Below are positions 1 through 7,347 of a stretch of DNA of 64,000 nt, piece by piece (the stretch's first letter is position 1; every line of letters starts with the position of its first letter). Source of the stretch: Candidatus Obscuribacterales bacterium (GTDB lineage Bacteria; Cyanobacteriota; Vampirovibrionia; Obscuribacterales; Obscuribacteraceae); NCBI GenBank assembly GCA_019752635.1, contig JAIELX010000013.1, positions 1 through 64,000 on the forward strand. The letters are read 5' to 3'. Below the pieces are notes generated by a model. The model worked only from the letters and a program-made list of their open reading frames with translations. It did not search any database and had not been told where the DNA came from. The position numbers were made by a program, and so were the translations under genes.

Positions 1-760
1 AGATGTACCGGCCACACACCGATTAGATCTGGAACGATTAGTAAACGACTTGGAAGAAGCTGGCAGGCTCACTAGCAGGCAGCGGTGCTCTCAGTTTCCG
101 GAATTGGCTACCAATCTATCGCCACAACAGGCTGCCAATCATGTGCTTGAACGCAGCGCAGACTGGAGTCAAGTGCGTCCGGAATGGGGCTTGTCTCGGA
201 ATGCTGCATTCATTATCACCAGACGAGCGGTGACCAAGGGCGCTGACTTGGAGGGGAGAGCCTTTCTCCACTCCTATGATTATCTTAAAGATCCAGGCGG
301 AAACCTATTGGAAATTATCATGACTGCACCACAGGTAGTTACGCAGTGGATTAACATGAATTATTACTTTTCTGCTGTAGATAACACCACATACGGCTGC
401 GGCAGCAAGGTGTATCACAATGTCACTGGCAATATTGGAGTGATGTCAGGTACGGAGAGTGACCTGAGAACAGGACTTCCTTGGCAGACTGTTATGAATG
501 GGAACCTCCCTTATCACGAACCACTGCGGTTAACTACTATAGTCGAGGCTCCGCGGTCCACTATAGACCAAATCATTGGGCGCCATGATCTCCTCAAACG
601 GTTCTATCACAATGAGTGGGTTTACCTGTTTGCGCTGGATCGGGAGGAAGGCTGCTTCTATCGGTATTCGCCAGCCGGGCAATGGAACCGGATTCCCGAC
701 AGTTTGCAGCAAGGACCAGTGCTACTAAAACAACAGACCGTCAACGGCGCTTTAGTTTGA
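1..760 (+). CDS. dabA: Inorganic carbon transporter subunit DabA (UPF0753/DUF2309), 3' part only
   Basis: Partial gene; the frame is open to the window edge, and the last 252 residues are visible. DabA is the carbonic-anhydrase-like cytoplasmic subunit of the DAB bicarbonate/CO2 uptake complex and works with the NuoL-like membrane protein DabB. The C-terminal family signature is clear: HSYDYLKDP, EIIMTAPQVVTQWINMNYYF, a Gly-rich YGCGSKVYHNV stretch, GTESDLRTGLPWQTV and YHEPLRLT. The zinc-binding Cys/His/Asp residues would lie upstream, as probably does dabB. A PII-like gene follows 26 bp downstream, an arrangement that suggests carbon-status control. The residues seen are highly conserved, so the assignment is secure although the start is missing. 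Confidence 0.93.
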   Translation, partial: DVPATHRLDLERLVNDLEEAGRLTSRQRCSQFPELATNLSPQQAANHVLERSADWSQVRPEWGLSRNAAFIITRRAVTKGADLEGRAFLHSYDYLKDPGGNLLEIIMTAPQVVTQWINMNYYFSAVDNTTYGCGSKVYHNVTGNIGVMSGTESDLRTGLPWQTVMNGNLPYHEPLRLTTIVEAPRSTIDQIIGRHDLLKRFYHNEWVYLFALDREEGCFYRYSPAGQWNRIPDSLQQGPVLLKQQTVNGALV

Positions 761-786
761 ACCTAGAACATAAAGGAGAGGAATCT

Positions 787-1116
787 ATGGTGGACTTGTC
801 GCTACACCCGATGAAGGAAGTGAGGGTGATTGTCTCGGGGGAACAGCGATCATTTGTAACTGAATTGCTGGATAGGATTGAGGTTTCCGGATACACGGTA
901 ATAGCAGTTACGGCCGGAAAGGGACATGGAGGAGTGCAGTCATCACACTTTATGTTCGGCGGCATCGAGAGTCTTGAGATGGTCATGACTGTTGTGCCGG
1001 AGGAGAAGGTGGAGCCCATTCTTTCCGGGCTCAGGACTCTCTTCAGTCATCAATCAGGAGTAATGTTCGTATCGGACGTTTCAGTGAGCAGACGAGAGTA
1101 CTTTGGCAAATCTTGA
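787..1116 (+). CDS. PII-like signalling protein downstream of dabA
   Basis: A 109-residue protein of PII (GlnB-like) size. The ATG at 787 is chosen over upstream in-frame codons because AAAGGAGAGG lies just before it and longer versions would overlap dabA. The pattern is PII-like: an N-terminal beta strand (KEVRVIVSG), a first helix, a strand ending in VTAGKGHGG, a short Gly-rich T-loop region, then strand EMVMTVVPEEKVEPIL and helix. The T-loop is shorter than in GlnB and lacks the uridylylated Tyr context, which fits the carboxysome/bicarbonate-associated PII-like proteins (CPII, SbtB type). Ligands cannot be read from sequence. Inferred role: an allosteric regulator of the DAB transporter encoded upstream. 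Confidence 0.72.
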   Translation: MVDLSLHPMKEVRVIVSGEQRSFVTELLDRIEVSGYTVIAVTAGKGHGGVQSSHFMFGGIESLEMVMTVVPEEKVEPILSGLRTLFSHQSGVMFVSDVSVSRREYFGKS

Positions 1117-1139
1117 AGAAATGAGAACGCTCTGACCAA

Positions 1140-2087
1140 GTGGAATTCATGAACAGTTTAAGTGCAGAACATTTGTCGCAGAAGGTGGTGGAAGGTAGCG
1201 GGGGGGACAAGGAACTCTCAGCCCGCCCATACCTTGGGAAAACTGCTGTTTTAACAACTAAGCACGGCAAACTCAACGCGATTGCGTTACCTGTCAAGGC
1301 TGGGATCGAACTTCGAATCGCAACTACAACCGATATTGACACGGATCAACTTGGCACCTTTGCAGGAGAAGTAGAACGACTTGGAACGCCACTGGCAACC
1401 GCTATCCAGAAAGCCAGACTCGGAATGGAGAGGACCGGCTGCACCCTTGGCTTAGCAACCGAAGGTAGTTTTGGTCCGCATCCGTTCATTCCGTTTTTGG
1501 CAGGGCACCAAGAAGTTATAGTGTTTATCGATGATAATTTTGGCACCGAAGTAAGCGAAAGTATTTTCTCTACGCAAACTAACTTTTCACACGCGCTAGC
1601 ATCTTCCATCGGTGAACTTGCAGACTTTCTTAAGCGCTGTCGATTTCCTTCCCACGGACTGATTGTGCGTCCGAATGCCGAGATCCAGTCACAGGAGGGT
1701 TACGGAGCTACAATCGTTAAAGGCATTGAAACTTGGGCGCAGCTAGAAGCGGCGATCGATACGGCCAAGAAAAAATCCACAGATGGCTTGGCTCGAATTG
1801 AAACAGACATGCGCGCCCATATGAATCCATTACGACAACGCATTATTCGCAAGTTGGCGATAAAGCTGACTCGTCGCCTAATGCGCCATTGTTCTCAATG
1901 CTCGTGTCCTGGGTTTGGTATCACGGGCTCGGAGGGGCGCTTGTCATGCAGTGATTGTGGTTCCCCTTCAGAAACGCCTGCTCGTGAAATTCATAGTTGC
2001 CAAAAGTGTAAGTTCAAAGAATCAATTCTCAGGCAAGATGGATTACGTCATTTGGACCCGAAGGATTGTCAGCGCTGCAATCCTTAA
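1140..2087 (+). CDS. DUF6671-like protein with C-terminal Cys-rich zinc-ribbon region
   Basis: A 315-residue protein (GTG at 1140; an ATG at 1149 is an equally possible start, and neither has a strong Shine-Dalgarno). The N-terminal two-thirds is an alpha/beta domain with LATEGSFGPHP and a following HQEVIVFID segment, which I recognise as resembling the uncharacterised DUF6671 family. The last ~80 residues hold paired cysteines (CSQCSCPGFG, CSDCG, CQKCKFK, CQRC) that look like two or more zinc ribbons. It lies 23 bp after the PII-like gene and reads the same way, so co-transcription with dabA is likely. The enzymatic role is unknown. Confidence 0.6.
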   Translation: MEFMNSLSAEHLSQKVVEGSGGDKELSARPYLGKTAVLTTKHGKLNAIALPVKAGIELRIATTTDIDTDQLGTFAGEVERLGTPLATAIQKARLGMERTGCTLGLATEGSFGPHPFIPFLAGHQEVIVFIDDNFGTEVSESIFSTQTNFSHALASSIGELADFLKRCRFPSHGLIVRPNAEIQSQEGYGATIVKGIETWAQLEAAIDTAKKKSTDGLARIETDMRAHMNPLRQRIIRKLAIKLTRRLMRHCSQCSCPGFGITGSEGRLSCSDCGSPSETPAREIHSCQKCKFKESILRQDGLRHLDPKDCQRCNP

Positions 2088-2132
2088 ATAACGTCAGATC
2101 AATTTGTATTAGGTCAAATGAGGTGCTGCCTG

Positions 2133-2342
2133 ATGGCAAACAAAACCACAGTTGAATGTTGGCTTTGCCAGTGCGATCTCTTAGCACAACACCCAAGAAA
2201 AGTCGTCTTTCTTATCGGAAAGGACAATCTGCCATTGCGGGTTGAGTTGAGCTGTCTATCTTGCTATGAGAAGACGAAGGACGAATCTAGGAGTTTGAAT
2301 GGATTACCATGCGTAGTCGCTCTTACATCTCCGTCGACATGA
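2133..2342 (+). CDS. Small CxxC protein, unknown function
   Basis: A 69-residue reading frame. The ATG at 2133 is preferred over the in-frame ATG at 2118 because GAGGTG sits about seven bases upstream of it. Residues CWLCQC near the N-terminus and CLSCYEK later could form a small zinc-binding knuckle. No family recognised. It lies between the DUF6671-like gene and the CofE-like gene on the same strand, which is the main argument that it is real. Confidence 0.4.
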   Translation: MANKTTVECWLCQCDLLAQHPRKVVFLIGKDNLPLRVELSCLSCYEKTKDESRSLNGLPCVVALTSPST

Positions 2343-2374
2343 GGTGCACTAAGTACCTTCTTAATGCAACGTGA

Positions 2375-3148
2375 ATGTTAATAGGGAGAATAATTCAAGT
2401 GATAGTCCGGCCGATCAAAACAAGCCTCATTGAATCAAAAACATCATTTCGGGAGTTGCTTGAAGTAACACTGGACTCCTGCTGCGAAAGGTCTATCTTG
2501 GCTGTAACGTCAAAGGTCGTGGCAATTATCGAGGGACGAATCGTTAGCCCGGAAGATTTTTCCATGGTAGAACTAATTGCAAGGGAATCCAGCGCTTACA
2601 TTCCTGCAGAGAAAAATGCATACGGGGTCTTTCTCTGTATCAAGCACAATCGATTAATTCCAAACGCAGGAATTGATCAGTCGAACGCTGACGGCAATCT
2701 CATATTGTTGCCATCAAACCCGCAAGAGCAGGCTCAAGCCATAAGGCAATACATATCGGAAAAACTCGGTCTGGCTGCTTTTGGCGTGATAGTAACCGAC
2801 AGTACCACCGCACCTCTTAGAACAGGCGTTGTCGGTATCTGCCTTGCGCACGCCGGGTTTAGTGCCCTTAGGGATTTGGTTGGAGAGCCCGATCTCTATA
2901 GTCGTCCGCTTAGATTTACTAAGGTCAATGTAGCTGATGCGTTGGCAGCGGCAGCAGTGCTAGCCATGGGCGAGTCTAACGAACAAACGCCGCTGGCCGT
3001 CATAACAGAATTGCCGGACTTTGTAGAGTTTCGAGCGGAGTCACCAACCGGGCAAGAGCTTCAAGATCTCACGATAGATCCAGAGCGAGATCTGTATGGT
3101 CAACTCATAAAGAGCGCTCCCTGGGTTCATACTCAAGATAGAGGTTAG
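2375..3148 (+). CDS. CofE-like coenzyme F420-0:L-glutamate ligase family protein
   Basis: A 257-residue protein of the size and pattern of single-domain CofE (F420-0 gamma-glutamyl ligase, PF01996), which in F420 producers adds glutamates to the lactyl side chain in a GTP- and metal-dependent step. Visible signatures are an N-terminal PIKT, then LAVTSKVVAIIEGR, the conserved NAGIDQSNADG segment, and VIVTDSTTAPLRTGVVGICLAHAGF, matching CofE metal/nucleotide-binding positions. No other F420 gene is present; the next gene, 7 bp on, is bioD. It may act in a different gamma-glutamyl ligation pathway. The exact start is uncertain: the ATG at 2375 lacks a strong ribosome site. Confidence 0.75.
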   Translation: MLIGRIIQVIVRPIKTSLIESKTSFRELLEVTLDSCCERSILAVTSKVVAIIEGRIVSPEDFSMVELIARESSAYIPAEKNAYGVFLCIKHNRLIPNAGIDQSNADGNLILLPSNPQEQAQAIRQYISEKLGLAAFGVIVTDSTTAPLRTGVVGICLAHAGFSALRDLVGEPDLYSRPLRFTKVNVADALAAAAVLAMGESNEQTPLAVITELPDFVEFRAESPTGQELQDLTIDPERDLYGQLIKSAPWVHTQDRG

Positions 3149-3155
3149 GTGGTAA

Positions 3156-3776
3156 ATGCGAAAGTTGTTCGTTACCGGCATTGGTACCGACGTTGGAAAG
3201 ACTGTCGTTTCTGCTGTGGTTACGGAGGCTCTGTCGGCAGATTATTGGAAGCCCGTGCAAAGCGGCGATCTCGACAACTCTGATACCGATAAGGTAGCAG
3301 CTCTTATCAGCAACGATCGGACTAAGTTTTGGCCGGAAGCATATCGATTGCCTTTGCCTCTTTCGCCTCATGCATCGGCTGCTTCGGTTGGTGTCGCGAT
3401 CCGCCTTGATGAGATAAAGCTGCCTCCTGTTACCAACGATTTGTTGGTCATCGAGGGTGCCGGTGGGCTGTTTGTTCCACTCAATGAAAGACAAACAGTC
3501 GCAGATCTGGTGGACCAACTCGATTGCGAAGTGCTAATAGTCAGTCGCAGCTACTTAGGAAGCATCAATCACACAATGTTGACTGTCGCTGCTCTGAAAG
3601 CAAGAAAGTGTCCCATTCTGGGTTTGGTTTTTTGCGGTGAATCAACTCCAAGCTCAGAGTCATGGATTCGTGATAACTGCGGGCTAAAAGTCCTTTTCTC
3701 CGTTCCGTGGACGGACGATGTAAATCGCCGCTGGGTGAGAGATGTCGCTAGTTCAGTGCGAACCGCATTGAACTAG
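3156..3776 (+). CDS. bioD: Dethiobiotin synthetase BioD
   Basis: A 206-residue ATP-dependent carboxylase that closes the ureido ring of biotin from 7,8-diaminopelargonate and CO2. The P-loop GTDVGKT is at residues 10-16, the substrate-contacting WKPVQSG follows at 31-37, and the second conserved site EGAGGLFVPL is mid-protein, all as in the BioD family. The start at 3156 follows GAGGTTAGGTGG and lies 7 bp after the CofE-like gene, so the two are probably co-transcribed. No other bio gene is in view. CO2 use links it loosely with the upstream dabA. Confidence 0.92.
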   Translation: MRKLFVTGIGTDVGKTVVSAVVTEALSADYWKPVQSGDLDNSDTDKVAALISNDRTKFWPEAYRLPLPLSPHASAASVGVAIRLDEIKLPPVTNDLLVIEGAGGLFVPLNERQTVADLVDQLDCEVLIVSRSYLGSINHTMLTVAALKARKCPILGLVFCGESTPSSESWIRDNCGLKVLFSVPWTDDVNRRWVRDVASSVRTALN

Positions 3777-3864
3777 CGGGTATGATCAAATGACTGTTTT
3801 TCGTTGCACTGCGAGAAGCCGAGTTCTATTGGCTAGCGAAGGAGCTCGTGCAAATCTTTCATCA

Positions 3865-4641
3865 TTATGCCGAAACAGGCCAGATGCTGAGAGCGATGTC
3901 CGAATTGGGCTCGGCGCCGGGCAAGATTTGTTCGAAAACTGCTTGCGTGGCATCTTGTTGTTCGGGAGTCAACGCATGCCAGTTTGCCTTACCTGTCCAG
4001 AGGTTGCGATGATGATCCGCGTCGCAAATGAAGAGCCGCAAAGCGTCCTCGAGCGATAATTCCTTTCGCGTCACGACGGCTTGGCACTTTTTATCAAACC
4101 AGGTAAAACCCTCCTGAAGCGGCAGCGGAAAGTGTTCGTCTTCCGTAACTACTTCGATCATGCCTTCGCCTACCACAAAGTGTGCAGCCTCAAGACCTTC
4201 GACAACCTTTGTCGCGAGCTTTCTTGTGTTAGTGGCTTCGGCCAGAAAGAGGTAGAAATACCAACTTCCCTCGAATTGGTAGTGGGAAACTTTCAAATCT
4301 ACTCGACTTAAGACTTCTCGAAGCAAGAGGGCTCCTTCTTCGTTGAAGTAGGGACTTACTTCGGGGATTTTTAAAACAAAAATTGAGGTTTTCGTGTCCA
4401 CCGCTAGCGCGCGAAACAAGTTGCCTGAAGCGCTTATCGACTCAAGGATTTCTTGATCTGAAAGATCGTGAAATCGACTCATGGATCGCCACACCGCTGT
4501 TCCGTGGCGCTTGACCAGTGAACCGGATCGGTTGGGAAACAATGCCAAAAACTGCTCCACAAGTTTTTCAAAACTTTCAGACGGTATCGCTGGAATTGGC
4601 ATGGAATAAGTTGAGGGATCAGATTTAAAGACTATATCCAT
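3865..4641 (-). CDS. Primase-like (AEP-fold?) protein, probably without the catalytic acids
   Basis: A 258-residue protein with no firm match. The central order of segments resembles archaeo-eukaryotic primase-like domains of replication and conflict systems: a strand where motif I would lie (SIFVLKI), then YQFEGSWYFYLFLAEATNTRKLA at the place of the usual SxSG/HlWlFF/ARxL run, then PLPLQEGFTWFD, like the LPLQxGFxWL segment I associate with cyanobacterial primases. The DxD catalytic pair expected in motif I is not seen (VDTKTSIFVLKI), so polymerase activity is doubtful. It is convergent with bioD and has a 228-bp upstream gap with a 16-bp palindrome. The family call is inference only. Confidence 0.45.
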   Translation of the reverse strand: MDIVFKSDPSTYSMPIPAIPSESFEKLVEQFLALFPNRSGSLVKRHGTAVWRSMSRFHDLSDQEILESISASGNLFRALAVDTKTSIFVLKIPEVSPYFNEEGALLLREVLSRVDLKVSHYQFEGSWYFYLFLAEATNTRKLATKVVEGLEAAHFVVGEGMIEVVTEDEHFPLPLQEGFTWFDKKCQAVVTRKELSLEDALRLFICDADHHRNLWTGKANWHALTPEQQDATQAVFEQILPGAEPNSDIALSIWPVSA

Positions 4642-4746
4642 TGGCTATGCGCGAGTCCTGTTTTTGAGATCGAGTGCAGCACCCTTCGTGCTTCCGCTAC
4701 TAAGGCACCAATTACGGTGACTGATCGCGAGGCCGATCCTATGCGA

Positions 4747-4762
4747 GATCTATAAATAGATC
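4747..4762. promoter_or_regulatory. 16-bp perfect palindrome upstream of the primase-like gene
   Basis: GATCTAT and ATAGATC flank a central AA. It lies about 105 bp upstream of the minus-strand gene starting at 4641 and 108 bp beyond the end of the gene at 4870. It has the size and symmetry of an operator for a dimeric repressor. No binding protein can be named. The rest of 4642-4869 shows nothing else recognisable. Confidence 0.3.
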
Positions 4763-4869
4763 AAGCAGTTAATTCTGTGCGCCCCGGATTTTGAAACCAC
4801 CAAGTAGTATGTCTTTGCGGATTCGGAGATACCTAATGGCTGTCGGTCGGGGGGGCGTATGGATATGAT

Positions 4870-6048
4870 TTAGATTCTTTCGTCGAGAAGTTTCTGTAGT
4901 GCTTGTTGAATCTCTATATCTTTTTTCTCGGGGAGTCTTTCTTTCAGCAACCGTCTTGTCAATGAGTAGGCCATGAAGAAGGCAATGCCCTGCCAGAAGG
5001 CTATGCAACCGAACGATACCGTTTCGCCAATAGCAAATGGCGCATAGAAGCATAGTGCTGCAAAACCTGCCCCGGGAAGAAGTCTCCGCGTCAGTTGAAA
5101 CGCGCGCTCGCGAGGCTTGGCGTGTCCCGTGCTCGCCTCATCAAGGGCGGAGCTCAATCTGTAGTTGACCACCGCGGTGAACAGAGCCCAGAAAACAATT
5201 ACGCTCCAGATGAACATTGCTGCGCCGGCTGCGCACAGGGAAAGCTCCAGACTCGGAGGGAATGTTGCTCTGGCGAAATTGAAGAAATTTGCGACGAGAG
5301 ACGAGGCGCCGGCTAAAACTGTGGCGATGGGAAAGAGACCTGCCGTCATGTAACTAGCCATAAACGCCTCCCATCCTTTAACTGCTGAGCGCGAACACCT
5401 ATCGCGCCATATTTTTTGATGAATCCCCGCATTGGTTCCCGACCAGTGTAACGCTAATGCCAGCTGAGTTCCCAGCGCAGTGCAGCAAGTGAATATGGCG
5501 ATGCCGTTCAAATTTGGAGATGACGCGCTCAACGTCCAACTAGCAAGCCCCGCTACTGAAGTGGCTATTGCAATGCGACTGCCCCACCACAGGTTTTTTG
5601 AGGTTGACGACTCGTCGGAATCGCTTTGTAGCGCCTTCATCAGCGCCATCACCCAGACCACCAAGGTCCATCCGCCCACAGTGGACAGAAGTAGGATCTT
5701 GGCGCTATTTTTTGACTGACGCCAGGCGGCAATGGTTGAGGGAACTGCCAGGATTGTAGGTATAAGGGCCAACATGAGACCGAACAAGCCGCTGCGCACG
5801 GTGTTCGAATAGGTGAAAATGGCGCAAAATGTTAGCGCTAGCAGGCAGATGCAGCTGCCGCCAAGCAAGTTGTGATATTTTGCTGGACCCGGGATGGCGG
5901 CAAGCCGAATGTTTGCGATGTCATAACTTGATTCGGCTGGAGTCGGCAACTTGGAGTGTGTGGCCGGCATAACAATTTCAGCCGTGCCGCCGTCTTTGGA
6001 TTCGGTGATCTCTACCGGGGTATCGATTTCTTCCCTGAACGGTTGCAT
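4870..6048 (-). CDS. Multi-pass membrane protein with a superinfection-immunity-like segment
   Basis: A 392-residue protein with a ~60-residue polar N-terminus followed by about eight hydrophobic segments. The first helical pair (residues ~85-140) contains PTILAVPSTIAAWRQSKN and GGWTLVVWVMALMKAL, which matches the pattern of the Imm_superinfect (PF14373) family: PTI, a basic loop, then GWT..GW..AL. The rest contains further TM pairs and a basic C-terminal tail. A role in membrane regulation or defence is conceivable but not shown. Divergent from the gene at 6203, with a 154-bp shared upstream region. Confidence 0.6.
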   Translation of the reverse strand: MQPFREEIDTPVEITESKDGGTAEIVMPATHSKLPTPAESSYDIANIRLAAIPGPAKYHNLLGGSCICLLALTFCAIFTYSNTVRSGLFGLMLALIPTILAVPSTIAAWRQSKNSAKILLLSTVGGWTLVVWVMALMKALQSDSDESSTSKNLWWGSRIAIATSVAGLASWTLSASSPNLNGIAIFTCCTALGTQLALALHWSGTNAGIHQKIWRDRCSRSAVKGWEAFMASYMTAGLFPIATVLAGASSLVANFFNFARATFPPSLELSLCAAGAAMFIWSVIVFWALFTAVVNYRLSSALDEASTGHAKPRERAFQLTRRLLPGAGFAALCFYAPFAIGETVSFGCIAFWQGIAFFMAYSLTRRLLKERLPEKKDIEIQQALQKLLDERI

Positions 6049-6202
6049 GGCTCTCTATTCAACGTTTGGATCTATCCAACCTATTCCCCTAAGAGCCTGG
6101 TGTACAAACCTGGCAGAAGCAATGCCACCCGAGCGATTCAGGATCTAACCTGCTATTCTCGGTCAGAACAGGTATGCTTATAAGGTCTACTGAGGCAAGT
6201 CT

Positions 6203-6637
6203 ATGGAACACTATTCTCACACTCAAAGAGTACCGGCCGGCGTTGTCGTCGCGGTGGGGGCCTTCTCCGGGCTTGTTGCTCTGGCCGTGCCTGGCAGATT
6301 GTTCAAGGGCCTGGCAGCCCTGGGATTGGGCGGTCTTACCTACACCTTCAGTTCAATGACTGTGACGATAACTGACGAGCATCTTGAGGTTCGTTTTGGC
6401 GAGTGGCTTCCCGTCAAATACATTGCGCTGAGCGAAATTGCGGCGTATCAACCGGCACGGATGACGCCATTCTCCGGTTGGGGTATCCACTTTATTGGAG
6501 CGGGTTGGCTTTATAACGTATATGGTTTAGATGCCATCGAGATTACGCTGACCAATGGAGAAAAGGTTTTTGTCGGAACTGATGAGCCCGAGGCCTTGAG
6601 GGATGGAATCGCCGGTGCAAGGGTCCCGGTGGCATAG
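6203..6637 (+). CDS. Small membrane protein with bacterial PH-like domain
   Basis: A 144-residue protein with two hydrophobic helices at residues ~10-50 (GVVVAVGAFSGLVALAV and a following Gly-rich helix), then an all-beta stretch (SSMTVTITDEHLEVRFG, KYIALSEIAAY, IEITLTNGEKVFVGTDEP) typical of two-TM proteins with bPH/YdbS-like pleckstrin domains. The closing phrase about a DEPEAL..GI helix is usual for that fold. Function is unknown; such proteins sit at the cytoplasmic membrane. It is a single gene followed by a 130-bp gap. Confidence 0.6.
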   Translation: MEHYSHTQRVPAGVVVAVGAFSGLVALAVPGRLFKGLAALGLGGLTYTFSSMTVTITDEHLEVRFGEWLPVKYIALSEIAAYQPARMTPFSGWGIHFIGAGWLYNVYGLDAIEITLTNGEKVFVGTDEPEALRDGIAGARVPVA

Positions 6638-6769
6638 CGGTAAGTCCCTCGATATTCGTTTTTCAAGTTAGGTAGGCGTTCGGCTGGTTGTCCGGCTAGC
6701 GCTCCCTTTGAAACTTAGCTTTGTTGTCCGATGCGCCCGCAGGCTCTAAGATATTGTCGGGGGCGTTCA

Positions 6770-7345
6770 ATGGTTGAGTCGGCATCAAATTCTAGAAGTG
6801 CAGAAGCACCGGCAAAGCGAGTAAAGGTTGCTGTTGTCGCTTCTGCTTGTGTCTATGTACTTGGTACGGGGCTTTATCTGTCGCCACCGAATCCGGTGCG
6901 CGATGCGATTGGGACGCAGCTCGTAACAGTATGGCACACACTGGGTCTGGGGCAAGGTTGGAGTGTCTTTGCTCCTAATTTGCGTAGGTACAATCCGCAT
7001 GTTACAGCAACCGTCACTTTTGCTGACGGGTCAACGTTATTGTATGAATTTCCACGAATGGAAAAAATGTCATTGATCGAGAAATTCTGCAAAGAGAAAT
7101 GGCGCAAATTTGATGTAGACAACATGCCGTGGAGCACCGCCAGCGGTTACCACGAAGACGTTGCTCGATATGTCGCTCGGCAAGTCAATAATGACGTCGC
7201 CAATCCCCCGGTTCAGGTTGCAATTACCGTGCACTGGGCAGCGGTTCCGGATTTGCCTGAATTCGTTTCTAGCGAAAAGTTTCCTGAGCATGACCGCGCC
7301 GCTAGTGTTTTTGTCTACCGAGTCAGAAAGAAGGACTTGCTTTAG
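6770..7345 (+). CDS. Conserved membrane-anchored partner of the HTTM protein
   Basis: A 191-residue protein if the ATG at 6770 is used; an in-frame ATG at 6731 would add 13 residues without a better ribosome site. One N-terminal TM helix (VAVVASACVYVLGTGLYL) is followed by a soluble domain with GWSVFAPNLRRYNPHV, FPRMEKM and a D-rich segment ending in ARYVARQV. This WSxFAPNxRRYN...FPRMEK pattern is what I recall from proteins encoded next to HTTM/DCC1 genes. It ends 2 bp before the HTTM gene, so translation is probably coupled. Likely acts with that protein in the membrane; biochemical role unknown. Confidence 0.65.
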   Translation: MVESASNSRSAEAPAKRVKVAVVASACVYVLGTGLYLSPPNPVRDAIGTQLVTVWHTLGLGQGWSVFAPNLRRYNPHVTATVTFADGSTLLYEFPRMEKMSLIEKFCKEKWRKFDVDNMPWSTASGYHEDVARYVARQVNNDVANPPVQVAITVHWAAVPDLPEFVSSEKFPEHDRAASVFVYRVRKKDLL

Positions 7346-7347
7346 TA

